DNA of 64,000 bases from Buddleja alternifolia (lineage: Eukaryota > Streptophyta > Magnoliopsida > Lamiales > Scrophulariaceae): NCBI GenBank assembly GCA_019426215.1, contig CM033408.1, forward strand, positions 29,367,953 to 29,431,952. Direction: 5' to 3'. The notes beneath the pieces were generated by a model. It made no database searches. It saw only the letters and a program-made list of their open reading frames with translations, and was not told the origin of the DNA. Position numbers and translations under genes: made by a program. This document shows, piece after piece, positions 48,332-61,964 of this stretch (position 1 is its first letter; every line of letters starts with the position of its first letter).

Positions 48332-48530
48332 TTACCAACAAGGTCCCGCATAATTGGTAGATAGTTGGGTTCCTTAACCATTAATTGTCTAGGGTTCAAT
48401 TCCTGTCGGTATATATTAAAAAGACTTTGTTGGAAAGGCAAAACTCATTTCGGTGATCTCTACGTCTCGAAGGGAAATAGTCTCCGGCGTCCGGCTGGGA
48501 GAAACCCTGGTATATACCAAAAAAAAAAAT
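48332..48530 (+). mobile_element. tRNA-derived SINE in unit 3
   Basis: Most complete of the three copies: head ttaccaacaaggtcccgc, internal pol III-like boxes, poly-A tail, and perfect 10-bp duplications cattatatta (48322-48331, 48531-48540). Confidence 0.85.
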
Positions 48531-48888
48531 CATTATATTAATATTCATCATGTACGTATATATTACATACTAATATATCATACCTCTAAGTTGTGAAACT
48601 TTCCAATAATCGATCACTTTTTTTTTTTTTTTGGACTGACCAATAATCACTCATTAAATATTACATTTTATAAATTTTGTATATCATATGCTTTGCGTAA
48701 GAAAATGATTTCCTTCCGTCTATTTCTTTTCCACATAATTAATCATTTTCCTCTGAGATTCCAAAGTATAGATTTTCTGTTCTAAATCAATATTTCATCT
48801 TATATTAATTCACCTATGACCTATGCATACCCATGTATAATTTCTTTTTCAAAAATATAAAATTAATATATATTATATAGTTATACAC

Positions 48889-49717
48889 CTTCGTTTGGTT
48901 GGGGATTATAGAGGTGATATATCGATTATCACTTCTGATTTTCACTTTGGTTCAACAAGCTCGGCCCATGATACATCGTAGGCGGCCCGATTTTTTATCA
49001 CATTTATTCTAGGATACTGGATACCACCTAGTAGGTGGTATCCATTATCACGAGATTATATCCAAACCTCTTTAGACATGGTAATTACTAGTTTACCCCT
49101 GTAATAAAAAAAAATACATAACCTAGTTTCTTTGGTATTAAACCATTGTTCATGCAAAGTAAAATATATTTTTTATAATTCATCGATTTTGTTATGATAC
49201 TCGAGATGATTTTATTTGATATATAAACCGTAGATAGAATTATTTTCCAATCATATTCTTTGGTTAAGAATCAATTTTGAAAGATAAAATTGTGCGTACC
49301 ATGGGAAGATAATGAATATTTTTTTAAATTGATTTCTTCCTAAAATGAAGCAAGAGGAAGTTTGAAGAATAAAAGGTTGAATTATATTTTATTTTCTAGA
49401 TTTTTGAAAAGTGAGAATATGACTTTTGGTTGTATGTTGAATATGGTATTCCAAGTCTCTCTTGCATTGCTGGTAAGTAAAAACAAATATAGGTAATTTT
49501 GATATTCCAAAAAATTAATAGGATATTTCAGGGTTTTTCTATTGAATCCATCTTAATATAAAATGCTTACCAAACAATTTGAAAATAAATCCTTAGGATA
49601 TCAGTCTTATTTATCCATGCAACCAAACAGTTTTTCGCCAATGTATCCCTTCATTTCTACCATAACTATCAAGCATAATTTTATCACATTCAATCCTATG
49701 CGGGCAACCAAACGAAG
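48889..49717. mobile_element. Terminal-inverted-repeat element in the PR-1 promoter, unit 3
   Basis: Same insertion as at 23092-23920, ends cttcgtttggttg and caaccaaacgaag both intact. Confidence 0.65.
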
Positions 49718-49751
49718 CCAAAATCTGAAACGAGACATTTCAAACCAGCTC

Positions 49752-49759
49752 TATAAATA
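49752..49759 (+). promoter_or_regulatory. TATA box of PR-1 unit 3
   Basis: TATAAATA, 43 bp before the ATG at 49795. Confidence 0.75.
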
Positions 49760-49794
49760 CACCAAGAATCCTATCCCAAATCCACAAAAACAAA

Positions 49795-50286
49795 ATGGAT
49801 TCCTTTAACACTGCCCTCTTCATTTCTTCTTTAGTCTTATTCTCAACAATGGCTACTAAAGCTTTCTCCCAAACCCAAAACTCCCCACAAGACTTCCTCG
49901 ACGCCCATAACAATGCACGAGCACAAGTTGGCGTGCAGCCCCTCGTCTGGGACGACACCGTTGCGAACTACGCCTTACAATATGCCAACCAACGCAGAGC
50001 AGATTGTAATTTGCAGCATTCTGGGGGACCTTATGGGGAAAACCTAGCTGGGGGGTCCGGGGAATTATCTGCTGTGGATGCTGTGGGAATGTGGGTTGGT
50101 GAAAAGTCCTTTTATAACTATGATTCCAATTCTTGTGTTGGAGGAGAGTGTTTGCACTATACTCAGGTTGTTTGGAAAGACTCGACTCGTTTGGGGTGCG
50201 CTCGGGTTCAGTGCAGTAGCGGTTCGATTTTCGTTATATGTAGTTATGATCCTCGGGGGAATTACATTGGTCAACGTCCTTATTAG
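49795..50286 (+). CDS. PR1: Pathogenesis-related protein 1, unit 3
   Basis: 163 residues, intronless, CAP domain complete. It differs from unit 2 at Asn53Asp, Ser68Arg and Leu99Met; Met99 is also found in the old copy (TMW), so Leu is derived in units 1 and 2. The CAPE-like tail [11 protein letters not shown] and CSYD junction are unchanged. Arg68 adds a positive charge next to Cys71 on the surface predicted to be near the CAP cavity; any effect is inference. Confidence 0.96.
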   Translation: MDSFNTALFISSLVLFSTMATKAFSQTQNSPQDFLDAHNNARAQVGVQPLVWDDTVANYALQYANQRRADCNLQHSGGPYGENLAGGSGELSAVDAVGMWVGEKSFYNYDSNSCVGGECLHYTQVVWKDSTRLGCARVQCSSGSIFVICSYDPRGNYIGQRPY

Positions 50287-50441
50287 AAACTTGAGACATC
50301 TTTATATATTAGATGTGTGACAATGAGGGATTATTATATTTGTGTTGTTATTATGGAAAAATAGAAGATATATTAGTCTTCTGCTATATATATATATGTT
50401 TATGATGGTTTAATAAAAGATGGAAACTTCTATGGTTATCA

Positions 50442-50573
50442 TCTGCGCTCAAGTTGTTTGGAACGACTCGATTCATGTGAGGTGTGATCAGGTTCAGTAT
50501 CATGATTGTTAGTTGTTCATTATATGTAATTATGATCCTTGAAAAATTACATTGATCAACGTTCTTATTCGAA
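50442..50573 (+). pseudogene. Decayed PR-1 3'-end duplicate, unit 3
   Basis: Same relic as in units 1 and 2, with tgtaattatgatcct (CNYDP) followed by TGA, then a duplicated 3' UTR to about 50770. Confidence 0.8.
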
Positions 50574-52032
50574 TCAAAATATATTTTAATCTTAATATAG
50601 ATGTGTGATAATAAGGGGTCGTTCTTTTTTTGTTGTTATTATGAAGAAATAGAAGATATATATATATATATATTAGTCTTCTACGTACTATTATGTTGTG
50701 ATCCTTCTGCTATTATGTTTTGATGATGATTTAATAAAAGGTAGAAGGTTTTATGATTATGTAGCTTAATTTGATGCTTAATTTGGTTGAATGATCTATT
50801 GTTCCTAATAATTGGAATTATGATAAAAAAAATTATTAACTTTTCAATAACATTAATTATTAATTTTGTATTAATATATATTATTAAATATATCATTAAT
50901 ATTTATACATATATACTATTACAAATTATATTATTATATATATTAATTAATTAATATTATATATATTTTTTATAAATAAAAAAAAAATTTATATAGGCTC
51001 GCGAGCCTAGAAACATGTATTTTTTGCTAGAGCTTGGCTCGTTAGGCTCGGTTCGAGTTCGGAAAAACTCAAGCTCAAATAGAGATCAACTCGAATCGGC
51101 TAATGAGGCTCGTATGCCGGTGTGACTCAATGACCACCGCAAATCCTTTTGTCCACAATAGTGTGGCTAAAAATGGTATGTATATCCTCTCATATGTATA
51201 AACCATAAAGGCATTTTCCGTAAAAGAAATGTGTGAATCATTTTCAAACTTCTTCAATTCCTTAGCACGATTTTTATCACCACTTTGTTTTTTATTTTTA
51301 AAGTTTAGAGACCAATTCGAGTGATCGAGTCAAACTCATCTTGACTATCTCAACAAATTTTTATTTACAAAATATTAACCATCACATAACTTGTTATCTT
51401 GTCAAAATTAATTGAAATATATAGTTCAATTTAGTTATTGCACCTCCTTCACCAACAATAAATACTAATTTTCACTTGACAAATATTATAAATTAATCTT
51501 AGAGAGTAGATGGACCCAAACAAGTCCCCAGCCTTCCAAGCTACCAAGAACGAACAAGTTTTAACTAATGTGTTTTAGTTGACTTAAAACGAGAGTTCGT
51601 TAGCTTTCATCAGAAAGCAGTAATTGGAATTTTTGTAGGGTTTTTTCCTTTTTTGGTAGACTGAATTTTTGTAGAGTGATTAGATAATAAACGATTAACA
51701 TATATTAACTGGTATTTATAGTGTTCATATGGGCTATGGGCTGAAGCCTAGCACACCCACGTAATAAATATTGATAATGACCGTATTTTCATAATATCCC
51801 CAAATTCATTTTATCATTTACTAAATTACACTTGTTTATTATAGTGACACATCAGAATCTATATGAAATACATCACAACGACACGAATGATTGTAATTCT
51901 ACTGATTAAATTTATACTTATAAAAAAAAAAGAATTACCGATCAATACAATTCAAAACAAAGATAACAAGTTTAGAAACAAAGTTAAAAAAACATTAAAT
52001 CTTACCCCTCACAATTCCCACCAAAATTAGAT

Positions 52033-52975
52033 TCAAATCTGGCCTTGCCCAAACCCATACGGAACAACACAATTCTCATAATCAAAACCATTGTTCAATT
52101 GATTCTGGTTCACAAACGCCGCCGTTTCATCCAAGGTACACGACGCCGTTTCAGCGGCGTTGGGCAAAGTTAAGGCGGCGGCGCCGGCAACTATAGGCAA
52201 TGAATTGGAACTTTGTATGAGCATGAGATCGTCGGCTCTCATATTCACATTCTTCCTCAACTCATCCATCGCCGCCGCGTACTGCTCCATCTCCTCCAAT
52301 TCCATCCCGTCCACCGCCTTATCCCACCAAAATCCGCCATCTCCACCGCCTCCGTAACCCTCCACCCTCTTAGCCTCCTCAATTACCTGATAGAGTTCTA
52401 AGCACGTAAGATATAAAAAACTCTTCTGAACGTGTATTCATTATGATATTTATATATTTCATAATAAATACAATTGTATTATTACAAGCAAAAAAAAAAT
52501 TTTTGTCTGAACCAAGGATGTCCACCGCCGATATCCCTTCCGACCAATATATATACTATAGGTAATAGGCCCTGACTATACAAGCATGAGTCCTACAGTA
52601 TGTACAATAAACATGCGCTAACATTACCTCCATCCGCTTCTTCTCCGCCTCCAACTCCTGACAAACATCCGAATAATGCCTATTGTAGTCACGCGCCTTC
52701 GCCGTCTGGCAGTTTTGCGCCACCTCTCCTCCTTCAGTGCCGCCATTGAGGAAGCGATCGATGACGGAATCCGGCGTCGGGTGTCCAAACGAGAAGACGC
52801 GCTTGCCGAGCGAGTGGACGATAATCGCGATCTCGGCGCCGCTGAGAATGCATAGCTCGCTGGCTTTCTTGAATAACCCCACGCGCCGCTTCGAGAAGGT
52901 GACTTGGCGGTTGCTCAAATTTTCTATTTTTTTAATTTCGATTTTTTTTCGACCCTGAGTTGTCTTCTTCACCAT
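52033..52975 (-). CDS. Type I (M-alpha) MADS-box protein, AGL62-like
   Basis: Two exons: 52975-52628 and 52386-52033, joined by GAG|GTAATG...ATCAG|GTAATT, giving about 233 residues. The MADS domain fills the first 60 residues (GRKKIEIKKIENLSNRQVTF, SKRRVGLFKKASELCILSGA, EIAIIVHSLGKRVFSFGHP). Then come DSVIDRFLNGG, a coiled-coil-like region (DVCQELEAEKKRMEVIEEAK) and the AGL62-family GFWWDKAVDGMELEEMEQYA block. The start at 52975 gives MVKKTTQGRKK, the usual family start; an in-frame ATG lies upstream at 53002. AGL62-type proteins are nuclear DNA-binding regulators, the best-known acting in endosperm timing; that role here is by family only. This is the only intact copy in the array. Confidence 0.93.
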
Positions 52976-53261
52976 GCTATTGGCCTCTCTTAAGATCACC
53001 ATGTTCAATAATAATCAATAAATTGTTGGATAATTTTAAATACTTCCGAGTAAGTAAAATTTGAATGGAAGTGTAATGAAGTTTAAATAAACTTGTTAGG
53101 GGTTGATTGAAGGTAATATTAAGTATTTCCATGATTGTATGAATTGATTGAATTCATATATGGCAATGAAATATTTTTGCAATAAATGCAAAAAGATTTT
53201 TACCCTCTCTCACAAGCCTTCTTCATTCTTTTTGTTTCTTAGTCTAGATTCTTTATAAAAA

Positions 53262-53781
53262 GGGGTAATTGCATAAACCCCGTGCTATTTTGAAAATGCT
53301 AAAAAAAATCTGTATTAACGAAATAGGCTAATCATCCCCTATGTTCTTAAAACGTCTGCAAAAATGCCAAATTCCATTAGAAAATGGGGAAATTCTAGTC
53401 CGCTCCCGGCTCGGCCAATCCTATATGTATTTTTAAAATAATTTGCCAATTATATGGCAAATGTAATACACTCTCCTTGTGAAATACACTTAGGTGCAGC
53501 CAAACTGGGTCTGTGCTAAAATTTTCCTAGAAAACGAGCGTGTTTTTCATGTTTTTCACCTTTATTGACATGTTCATTTATCATTTATATACTTTTCATA
53601 CAATATAAAAAGTAGATAGTGTTAATTCACCAAAAAAATACATATTTTCTTTTATCTTTTTAACAAAATTTGGTTTTGTTGCAGACTTTTTAAGAACACA
53701 GGGGGTGATTAGCCTATTTCGTTAACATATGGGGGTTTTTAACATTTTTAAAATAACAGGGGGGTTTTATTCAATTAACCC
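53262..53781. mobile_element. Mutator-type MITE
   Basis: Long inverted ends (ggggtaattgcataaacccc; ggggttttattcaattaaccc) continue over about 100 bp, including aaataggctaatcaccccct-like stretches on both arms. Flanks ttataaaaa (53253-53261) and ttataaaag (53782-53790) are a 9-bp duplication with one mismatch. No gene inside. Confidence 0.85.
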
Positions 53782-53790
53782 TTATAAAAG

Positions 53791-55196
53791 TAGTATTTTT
53801 ACATGTATATATTCCACAATATATTAGGTGTGTTAGTGAATTTTGATAGAGTCAAATAATATACTGTTCAATCTTTGTTTTAATTTTTATCTATTTTTAA
53901 AATGATATTGAACTTCGTTTGATTATTAATTGAATTGCAGCAGATAGAGGTGATCTTTTGGTTACTGAGTCGGAACAAATTTTAATTGAGTTGAGCCCGA
54001 ATAACTTGATATTTTTTATACATATTTAATCATCAATTTAGCTAATTGTGTTGAGCTTGAATTGAGTTTTAAACCCTATGAACACAAAAAATGTGTTCAA
54101 CTTTGTTTGTTATCTTAAGCTAATCGAATTTAAATAAATTTTTGATGATTGATGTCGTGTTGTGCATCGAGTGGTTTGATTTGTTTCTCAACTTTATGTG
54201 CATCTTCTCATCTTTAGTCTGGATTCTTTATTTCAAAATATATAGTGTTGTATATTATACATATTTTCATAAAATGTATGTACATCAATTGTATAAAATA
54301 ATTTTTTCAATTATAAACTTGATATGTGTATTATGAAATAAAAGTTGAAACGCCCATTTTGAATGAAAGACCCAATCAAAGTGTTCATTTGTATTCCACG
54401 GTATATACTTTTGTCATGTCCAAAGCCTCCAAATTTAGGTCTGCCATTGGGTGGATAGTATCTAAATCTAGGCCCAAACCCTGAAAGATCCGATAAATGC
54501 TCCCTTCAATTCTACCCGAGGCCCGATGGGTTCGAGAATCGGGTCTACTACACAGACCCCAGTTGTTTTGGGTCGGGTAAAGAGTTTTTTTGTTTTTGAT
54601 TTTGCTTGTGAAATATACAAGCTTTAGTTCTATATTTCTTCATAAATATATATGAAGAATCTGCAAAAATGTGTAGCTTGAATATATATATATATATTGA
54701 TAATTTAGTAACTTGATTGAAAATGATATAATGGTCAATGTATAATTAATTACTTTATCCAGTAAGATAAAACTATAAATACAAAAGATATCCAAACATT
54801 TTCATGATCCGTGAGGGTAATTAATTGTTAATTAAGTCCAACCAAGATTTAAAAATCATTTAAAAATTCTTATGAAATCTCGAGAGTACTCCTAAAAACA
54901 GCCATCATGCAGCAATTATTAATTCAAGCAAAATAAGATAACATCACTAACTAGAGCAAAGTCGGCTCGAACAGCATTAGTTTGGCCCAAAGGGTTAGGA
55001 CAGCTGTGGAAAACCAAAAAAAAAATAAGAGCAAAGTCTTTGTATTACATAAAAATGAAACAAACGTTCAAACCCTAAAACCAAGTCCACGGTACTTTTA
55101 GACAACTAATAATTCAGTTATATCACGATAATCAATATACTTATCTCCTCGACGATTATACAACAAATTACACTACGACTATCGCTGACGAATGGA
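53791..55196. other. Intergenic DNA between MADS and permease genes
   Basis: AT-rich; no gene seen. 54410-54560 has moderately GC-rich sequence (ctgaaagatccgataaatgc, cccgaggcccgatgggttcg) that looks like transposon debris. The 3' flank of the permease on the minus strand lies at 54900-55196. Confidence 0.6.
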
Positions 55197-56179
55197 TTAA
55201 GACACGGAATGGAACGGCTTGAACGTCTGGAGACCTTTTACGAGCCCTTGGATGGATCCGGCAGCAGCAAGAAGTGATATGATGAAGCAAATACCACTAA
55301 GTATTTGCATCCAAATCCAAGTGAAAGAGAATTTAGGTATCTTTGATCTTGCAATGTACATCTCTATTGGGAAATAAACTGTTAAAGGCCAGAATGCCAT
55401 AGCTCCAAGAAGTCCTACAACGTCATTGAAGAATGGAAATAGCATGGCCAAAAGTGTTGTGAATATCACATAACTAGTTCTCCAAACAAGCCTAAACAAA
55501 TTCAAGGTGAAAAAGCCACAAATAGAGTATTCTCTAGTTATGAATTCACTTCCTCTCCACTTTTTTCTACTCCATTCCTCGATGAATCCGAATAGTGGTT
55601 GGCCGAATACCTGCGAAAAAGTGTCGTTAGTGCTCGGTTATGTCCAAGAACGGAGTCAGGATTTTTAGTGCCAATGCAAATCCAAAAAATAGTGGGGAAA
55701 GCTTAATATTTTTAGTTTTGGAGGCTAAAAATTTTCAATAAAAAATTCGTAGGCTAAAAAAGTTTTTTATTTTTTTTATTTTTGAAGTAATCTGGTTATG
55801 ACAAGTTTGACGTTCAAACAGAGATCTCAGAATCAATTATGGACCTTATAGACTCATTGGTAAAGTCGAAACAATTAAAAGGTACTGTGGCGGAGTTATC
55901 TCATTGTGTGATTGCAACATAATGCTCAATTTTTTGCATTATATCACATAATGAATGTTATCTTTCAACTCCTATCATATTTAATGATTATGTTAATTCT
56001 GTTGCACCTGATATAACATAGAATTAACTCAATCGTACTTCAACATATCATCCTTGGTTTTCTAATATGGTTTTGGTCCCTCTTTTCATCGAATAATGTC
56101 CGATTTGACTTCCCTCCTTTGCCATAAAGGATGATGCATTTTGAATTTTTTCTTTCAAAATTACCCTTCTTTACACTAG

Positions 56180-56230
<51 letters not shown>

Positions 56231-59200
56231 CGCGCGAGCGCTAACTGAACTTTTCATCTAAGTCCTTAATTATACAGATGGTAAAAATTCAACCTAACAC
56301 CGAATTCAATTATTCTAGTGTCGATCTCTAATACGTATAATGTCAACAAATACTTAAATGAAAAAGATATATAGACATAAAATACACTATGAGACGATAT
56401 ATGTGTAGGTAATTTGTACTGATGACAAAAATGCTTGAGATGTGTGCCAGGGCACAATCGATCAAATTAAACTCGAAGGTTATAATACATATTTACATTG
56501 ATTTCGTAAAGTATGACAAGTACTTTCCGACAAACTAAAATAGAAATTCAGACTTGTCCGACAAATTAAAATAGAAAGACATTTTTTATGGAACAGTGAG
56601 AGAAGTAATTATAAAAGAGAAATTGAAGAAACAAATTGTACAAGTGATTGTAGCATAGGTGGAAGAATTAATGTTGTACCTGGTAAGCTCCAATAAGATG
56701 AATGACAATGCATAGATTAGCCAAATCAACGAGCCAAAATGGATCGTAAAAGCCAAATCCTGTTAGAAAATTTCCAGGTGCATTGTTCCCAAATGCAGCA
56801 TATCCTAACACCCCACATAGCATGTAAAATATTGTGGAAATTGAAATTCCAATTAAAGAAGCTTTTTTCATCACTTTGTTCTCTGGAACCCCTGATTTTA
56901 ATGTGTCCTACAGCATAAATATAACAAATGTTACATCCTTGAAATAATTACTAATTTTATTTAAATACATCTACAAAATGACCATTGTTAATGAACAAAT
57001 TTACCTTCCAAAATATCGTATGGGTTTATTTTAATTTGTAATATAATTATTGTCTAATATTCTTATACGGAACTTTATTTGCTTAATTTGGTCACTGTTT
57101 TAAAACAACGATAATTTAATTTAATCTTTATCATTTAAATATTTATCATATAATAATATCCAGTTTAATAGTAAAAGGACAAATCTTTTGAGATGGATAA
57201 AAATAAAAAAATGTAATTCTTTTGTGGAGGGAGTACTAGTTAAATTAAGGGATAATAACATTTTTAGTCCCTGAAGTAGACCATTTATGTCAGAGTAGTC
57301 CTCAAGTGAAAAAAGTATAACATTACGTCCCTAATGTTCAAATTTTGTTTCACTTAAGTCTCTAATGTATTATTTTTGGTTTCACTTAAGTCCTTTTTGG
57401 ACATTTTTACCCTTATGTATGAACATACATACTAAAGCAATCTCAGGGTAAAAATGTCCAAAAAGAACTTAAATGAAACAAACTTTGAACATTAGGGGTG
57501 GTATTTTTTCACTTGATGGACTATTCTGACACAAATGCTCTACTTCAGGGACTAAAAATATCGTTATCCCTTAAATTAAGTATGACCATAGAATCTTACT
57601 AGTTCACAACAATAGAATCTTTGTAACGTTGTTTATTTAAAAATAGAAAAACATTTTGCAAAATTTAAGAATAACTCACCTGTATCTCTACAAGGACAGT
57701 AGCGAAAGTATAGGCAAATGCAATATTTCCAAGGGCAGAACAGGTATTCCACAACTTGTCCATACTTGACATATCCTTTCCAATAGGTACTCCTGTAAGG
57801 CCACTCTCAACATGTCCTCCTTCTATTATATATGCAAAAAACAAAATAGTGCCCATCATATATGTACATCTCTTCCTTTATCGTAATATATATATATATA
57901 TATATATATATATTGCACATCAAATATTAGCTAGGGAAAATATAATAAAGATAACTTGGTTGAGGATTTGATTTCCTTACTCAAATATCAATCATTGAGA
58001 TTTAATAGTATCATTTGAGTTGTTTTTAGGAGTTAGTGGGAATTGAGAATATATTATACTCACAATTATTCATTTATAAATGATCAGATTTGTCATTGTC
58101 CTAAAATACGCATCTTCGTAATTTTTGAGAATGACTAGCATATTGGAAACCTAATTAACCCATCGTTTTTGGTTTATTACTTAAACTCACGTTATAATCA
58201 CAATCACGAGTGTAATAATGATCTCATTTGTGATTGCCTCAAAAAATGAGTCCGGATAAATTTTAGAATGGACAAATGCACTTATAGTCCCTAAACTATT
58301 ACGTTTGTCTCACTTAAGTCCCTAAACTAAAATTTGTTACGCTACCGTCTCTAAAGTAATAATTTCGTCTCACTTTAGTCCTTTCTGGTGGTTTGTGACC
58401 GGATGTCAGTTTTCAGTAGTCCCCGAAATATCAAATTTGTATCACTTTGGTCCCTCAACCCAAAAAAAGCAGGATTTTTTATTTTTTGCAATTTTAATAT
58501 ACTTTATTTTTAATTATTATTATTTTAATATACATTAGTATATACTTATAGGTAATGTCGAATAGAAGAATAAAAAATTATATATATTAATAAGTAATTC
58601 CTGAATAAAAGAATAGAAACAACTAACTTATTTTGATTGTTATTATTTAGCTAATATATATTCATGGTCAATGTCTAAATAAAATGATAAAAAATAATAA
58701 TTAGTTTTTACTCCAATAATTAAACTATTGCTTAATCATTCAATTAATTAATTTTAATTAATAAATAATAAAAAAGAAGGTTATGGGGAAAAATCCCAGA
58801 CCTGGCTCAAATTCACAAATTACAAGATAATTATAATTGAGTAATTCAATTTCCATAATAAGAAAAATATTTTAACAAGATAACTAAAAATTTATTAACT
58901 AATATTCAACTAAATAATTATTACAATAAGAAATTAATTATCTATTATAGATAATAACACTTAAATTATATTTTATTGGAAAAAATTAATTATGATCTCA
59001 ATAAATGATATTCGTTAAGAATAGAAAAAAAGAAAGAAAACAAACCATAACAAAGGAAAATATTCATTAACCGCCATCTCCATATATTCAGACATGTACT
59101 TTGCATTATGATTTTTGGTTACTTCAAAAGCAATCAAACTACTAACAAATTAGTTTTTCACAATGAATGCTAGAAAAATCAATTTAGTAATTTATCCATG

Positions 59201-60821
59201 CTATGTTGAGAAAAAACTTTTATACATATGATTTTGTACAGCTGCGCATGAGGTTCTTCTGTCTGGTATATATTAGCTAAATAGTAACAATTAAAATAAG
59301 GTAGTTGTTTTTATTCTTCAACTTAGGAATTAATTATCAATATATATTAATTTTTTATCCTTCTATGAGATATTACCTATAAATATATACTAACTTATAT
59401 TAGTTAAATAATAACACTTAAACGGCAGATTGTAAAATTGCAAACACCATAAAAATTTTCCTATTTTTTTGGGTTTAGGGACCAAAGTGATACAGATTTG
59501 ATACTTCAGGGACCACCGAAAACTGACATTCGGTCACAAACCACCAGAAATGACTAAAGTGAGACGAAATTATTATTTTAGAGACGGTAGCGTAACAAAT
59601 TTTAGTTTAGGGATATAAGTGAGACAAATGTAATAGTTTATGGACATAAGTGAGACAAACGTAATAGTTTAGGGACTATAAGTGACGTAATAGTTTAGGG
59701 ACTATAAGTGACATTTGTCTTTTAGAAATGACAATTTTGGCAATCTAAGGCATAAAATTATTTGGGTTATTAATTCAAACTTCGAAGTCACTAATAACAT
59801 GTTGTAAAAGCTTAAAATTGGAGTTCTCGACGAACTACAATTATTTTATAGAACCAATTCTTCTAAAATTAACTTTATAATTAAGAAATTACTATACTAA
59901 AATAAAATTCTTGTAAGACTAATTATCCGAGAGTTAGGTCAAACTCACCGCAACAAGCTACAATTAGTATTGAAGAATAAATTTTCAAAAAGAATAAATA
60001 CAAAAATATATGTGCTATATATATATATTATATTATATGCTTACCTGCAATCTTGGCTATAGAGAGAGCAAGTCCAATAGAGGAATAAGCAAATGACATA
60101 ACAGCAGCAACAAGAGAAAGCACTGAGAGCTTGTGAAAGTTTGGTATTTGGCTTAGAATTATTTGTATCACTCCAAATGTCATTATGTATGGATTGTTGG
60201 ACACATGACAACCAGCTTCATGCCCTTGTTTGTGGAAGCAATTTGATCTCTTTATAGCCCTGATTACAATCAATATTGCATTGTCAAAATCCTATTGTCA
60301 TACACATCTATAAACAGAGAGATAGTTCATTCTTAGGAGCTCTCGAGACTTTAAGTTCTGAGACAATCACAATTATTTATGTTGTGATACACACAGAATA
60401 TATGGTGTATATAAATAATATCAAAGACATTGTTCAAAATCACTATATCAGTAATAATATCAATATGTATCGCTTCGCATCGGTTGTTTGGTATCATGAT
60501 TTATCGAGTGATATAAAATCAATATATATCATATAATGTTCAAAAAAAATTAATAAAATAGTGAAATCGTATAAAAAAATAAAAAATAACATTAGTTACT
60601 AATCATTAACACATAATGAAACATTTATAGCATGTATTATCAATTGAAAAACAAATACATCGTATAATGAAAACCATTGCACCTAATATCAATGTTTGAT
60701 AAGGTCATATATATTATCGAATCGGCAAATGTTGTTTCTAATATATATCAGCTATATACTTTAAACCATATGTCATGAAATTCATAAGAATGGCATATAT
60801 AATAAATATATATATATATAT

Positions 60822-60862
<41 letters not shown>

Positions 60863-61495
60863 ATACTTACACCATGCTAATAGAGGTAGTGATTGAGTAT
60901 CCAACAGTTGTACCAAAAAGAATGCTATATTGAGCCATCCCACAAAGAGGAACTTTTAATCCTCCTGCACAAACTCGAAAAAGTATCAACTTCACTTATG
61001 AACTCCTTGGGGTGGATTGGTTGGTATTTTAAGACTCGGAATGATATCATGATTGATATTTTTTTCTTTTTGGTAAAAAAAGAGTTTGGGTAGGATTATT
61101 TTTTGTCACTATTTCCAGAACCAAAAGTTATTTACATAGGTACTTACAGATTGCCGACCAACACTGCCCTCACATCAGCAAAGGGAATCGAACTTACAAC
61201 CATCTTACAGAAAATGACATGTTCCTTACCAACTAAGCCAATATGTGTTGTTGATGATTCATGGGATAAAAAAATGTGATATCAAAACTAGTTAGCACTC
61301 CAATTATATTTTGCATGTTTTTTTTTCTATATTCATTACTGACTCATTTTGGATTGAATATCATGATCACGCTAAATTGTTGATCAAGCCAATAACAAAA
61401 TAATCAAACCCTAAGCCAATAACCATTTGGTATTACCTCTCGGGATGTCAAGTGTTCGAATCCTCACTCGTAAACTCCCACCGTTGCAATTCAAA

Positions 61496-61545
<50 letters not shown>

Positions 61546-61926
61546 TCAAACTCTAAGAATATCGTCTTTACTTTACGTTGTCTTTAGATCTTGAATTATA
61601 ACAAATGAAATATCCTTCTACTGCAAATGATACGTTTTATGCATTTATGACGCATTTTGCTTTTTGTTTCATTTGTATATATAGTTTGAAATTCAAGTCC
61701 AAACATACTGTCATAAAAAGTCTAAAATTGAAGATAAGATAACTACCAGGATAATTTGGAATAGTCAAATAAATTCTAATCGTTTTACTTTTTAACATTA
61801 AATTTATTAAGTTTGCAATCAATGTATTATTATTTTTAAACTAAATTAATATGAAATGATGATCATTACTTGTAACCAAAAAAAAAAAGATGATCATTAC
61901 ATATTATAATTATATATATAGTATGC

Positions 61927-61964
<38 letters not shown>

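Larger units (their letters stand above)
47512..53205. repeat. Young unit 3: PR-1 + intact MADS gene
   Basis: Matches unit 1 from 21719 (gatgatgaagaagatgttgg) onward and extends past the unit 1 MADS breakpoint to 53205. The left junction falls in a gatgatgaag microhomology next to the repeat at 46397-47500. It lacks the MULE end seen in units 1 and 2. Confidence 0.93.
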
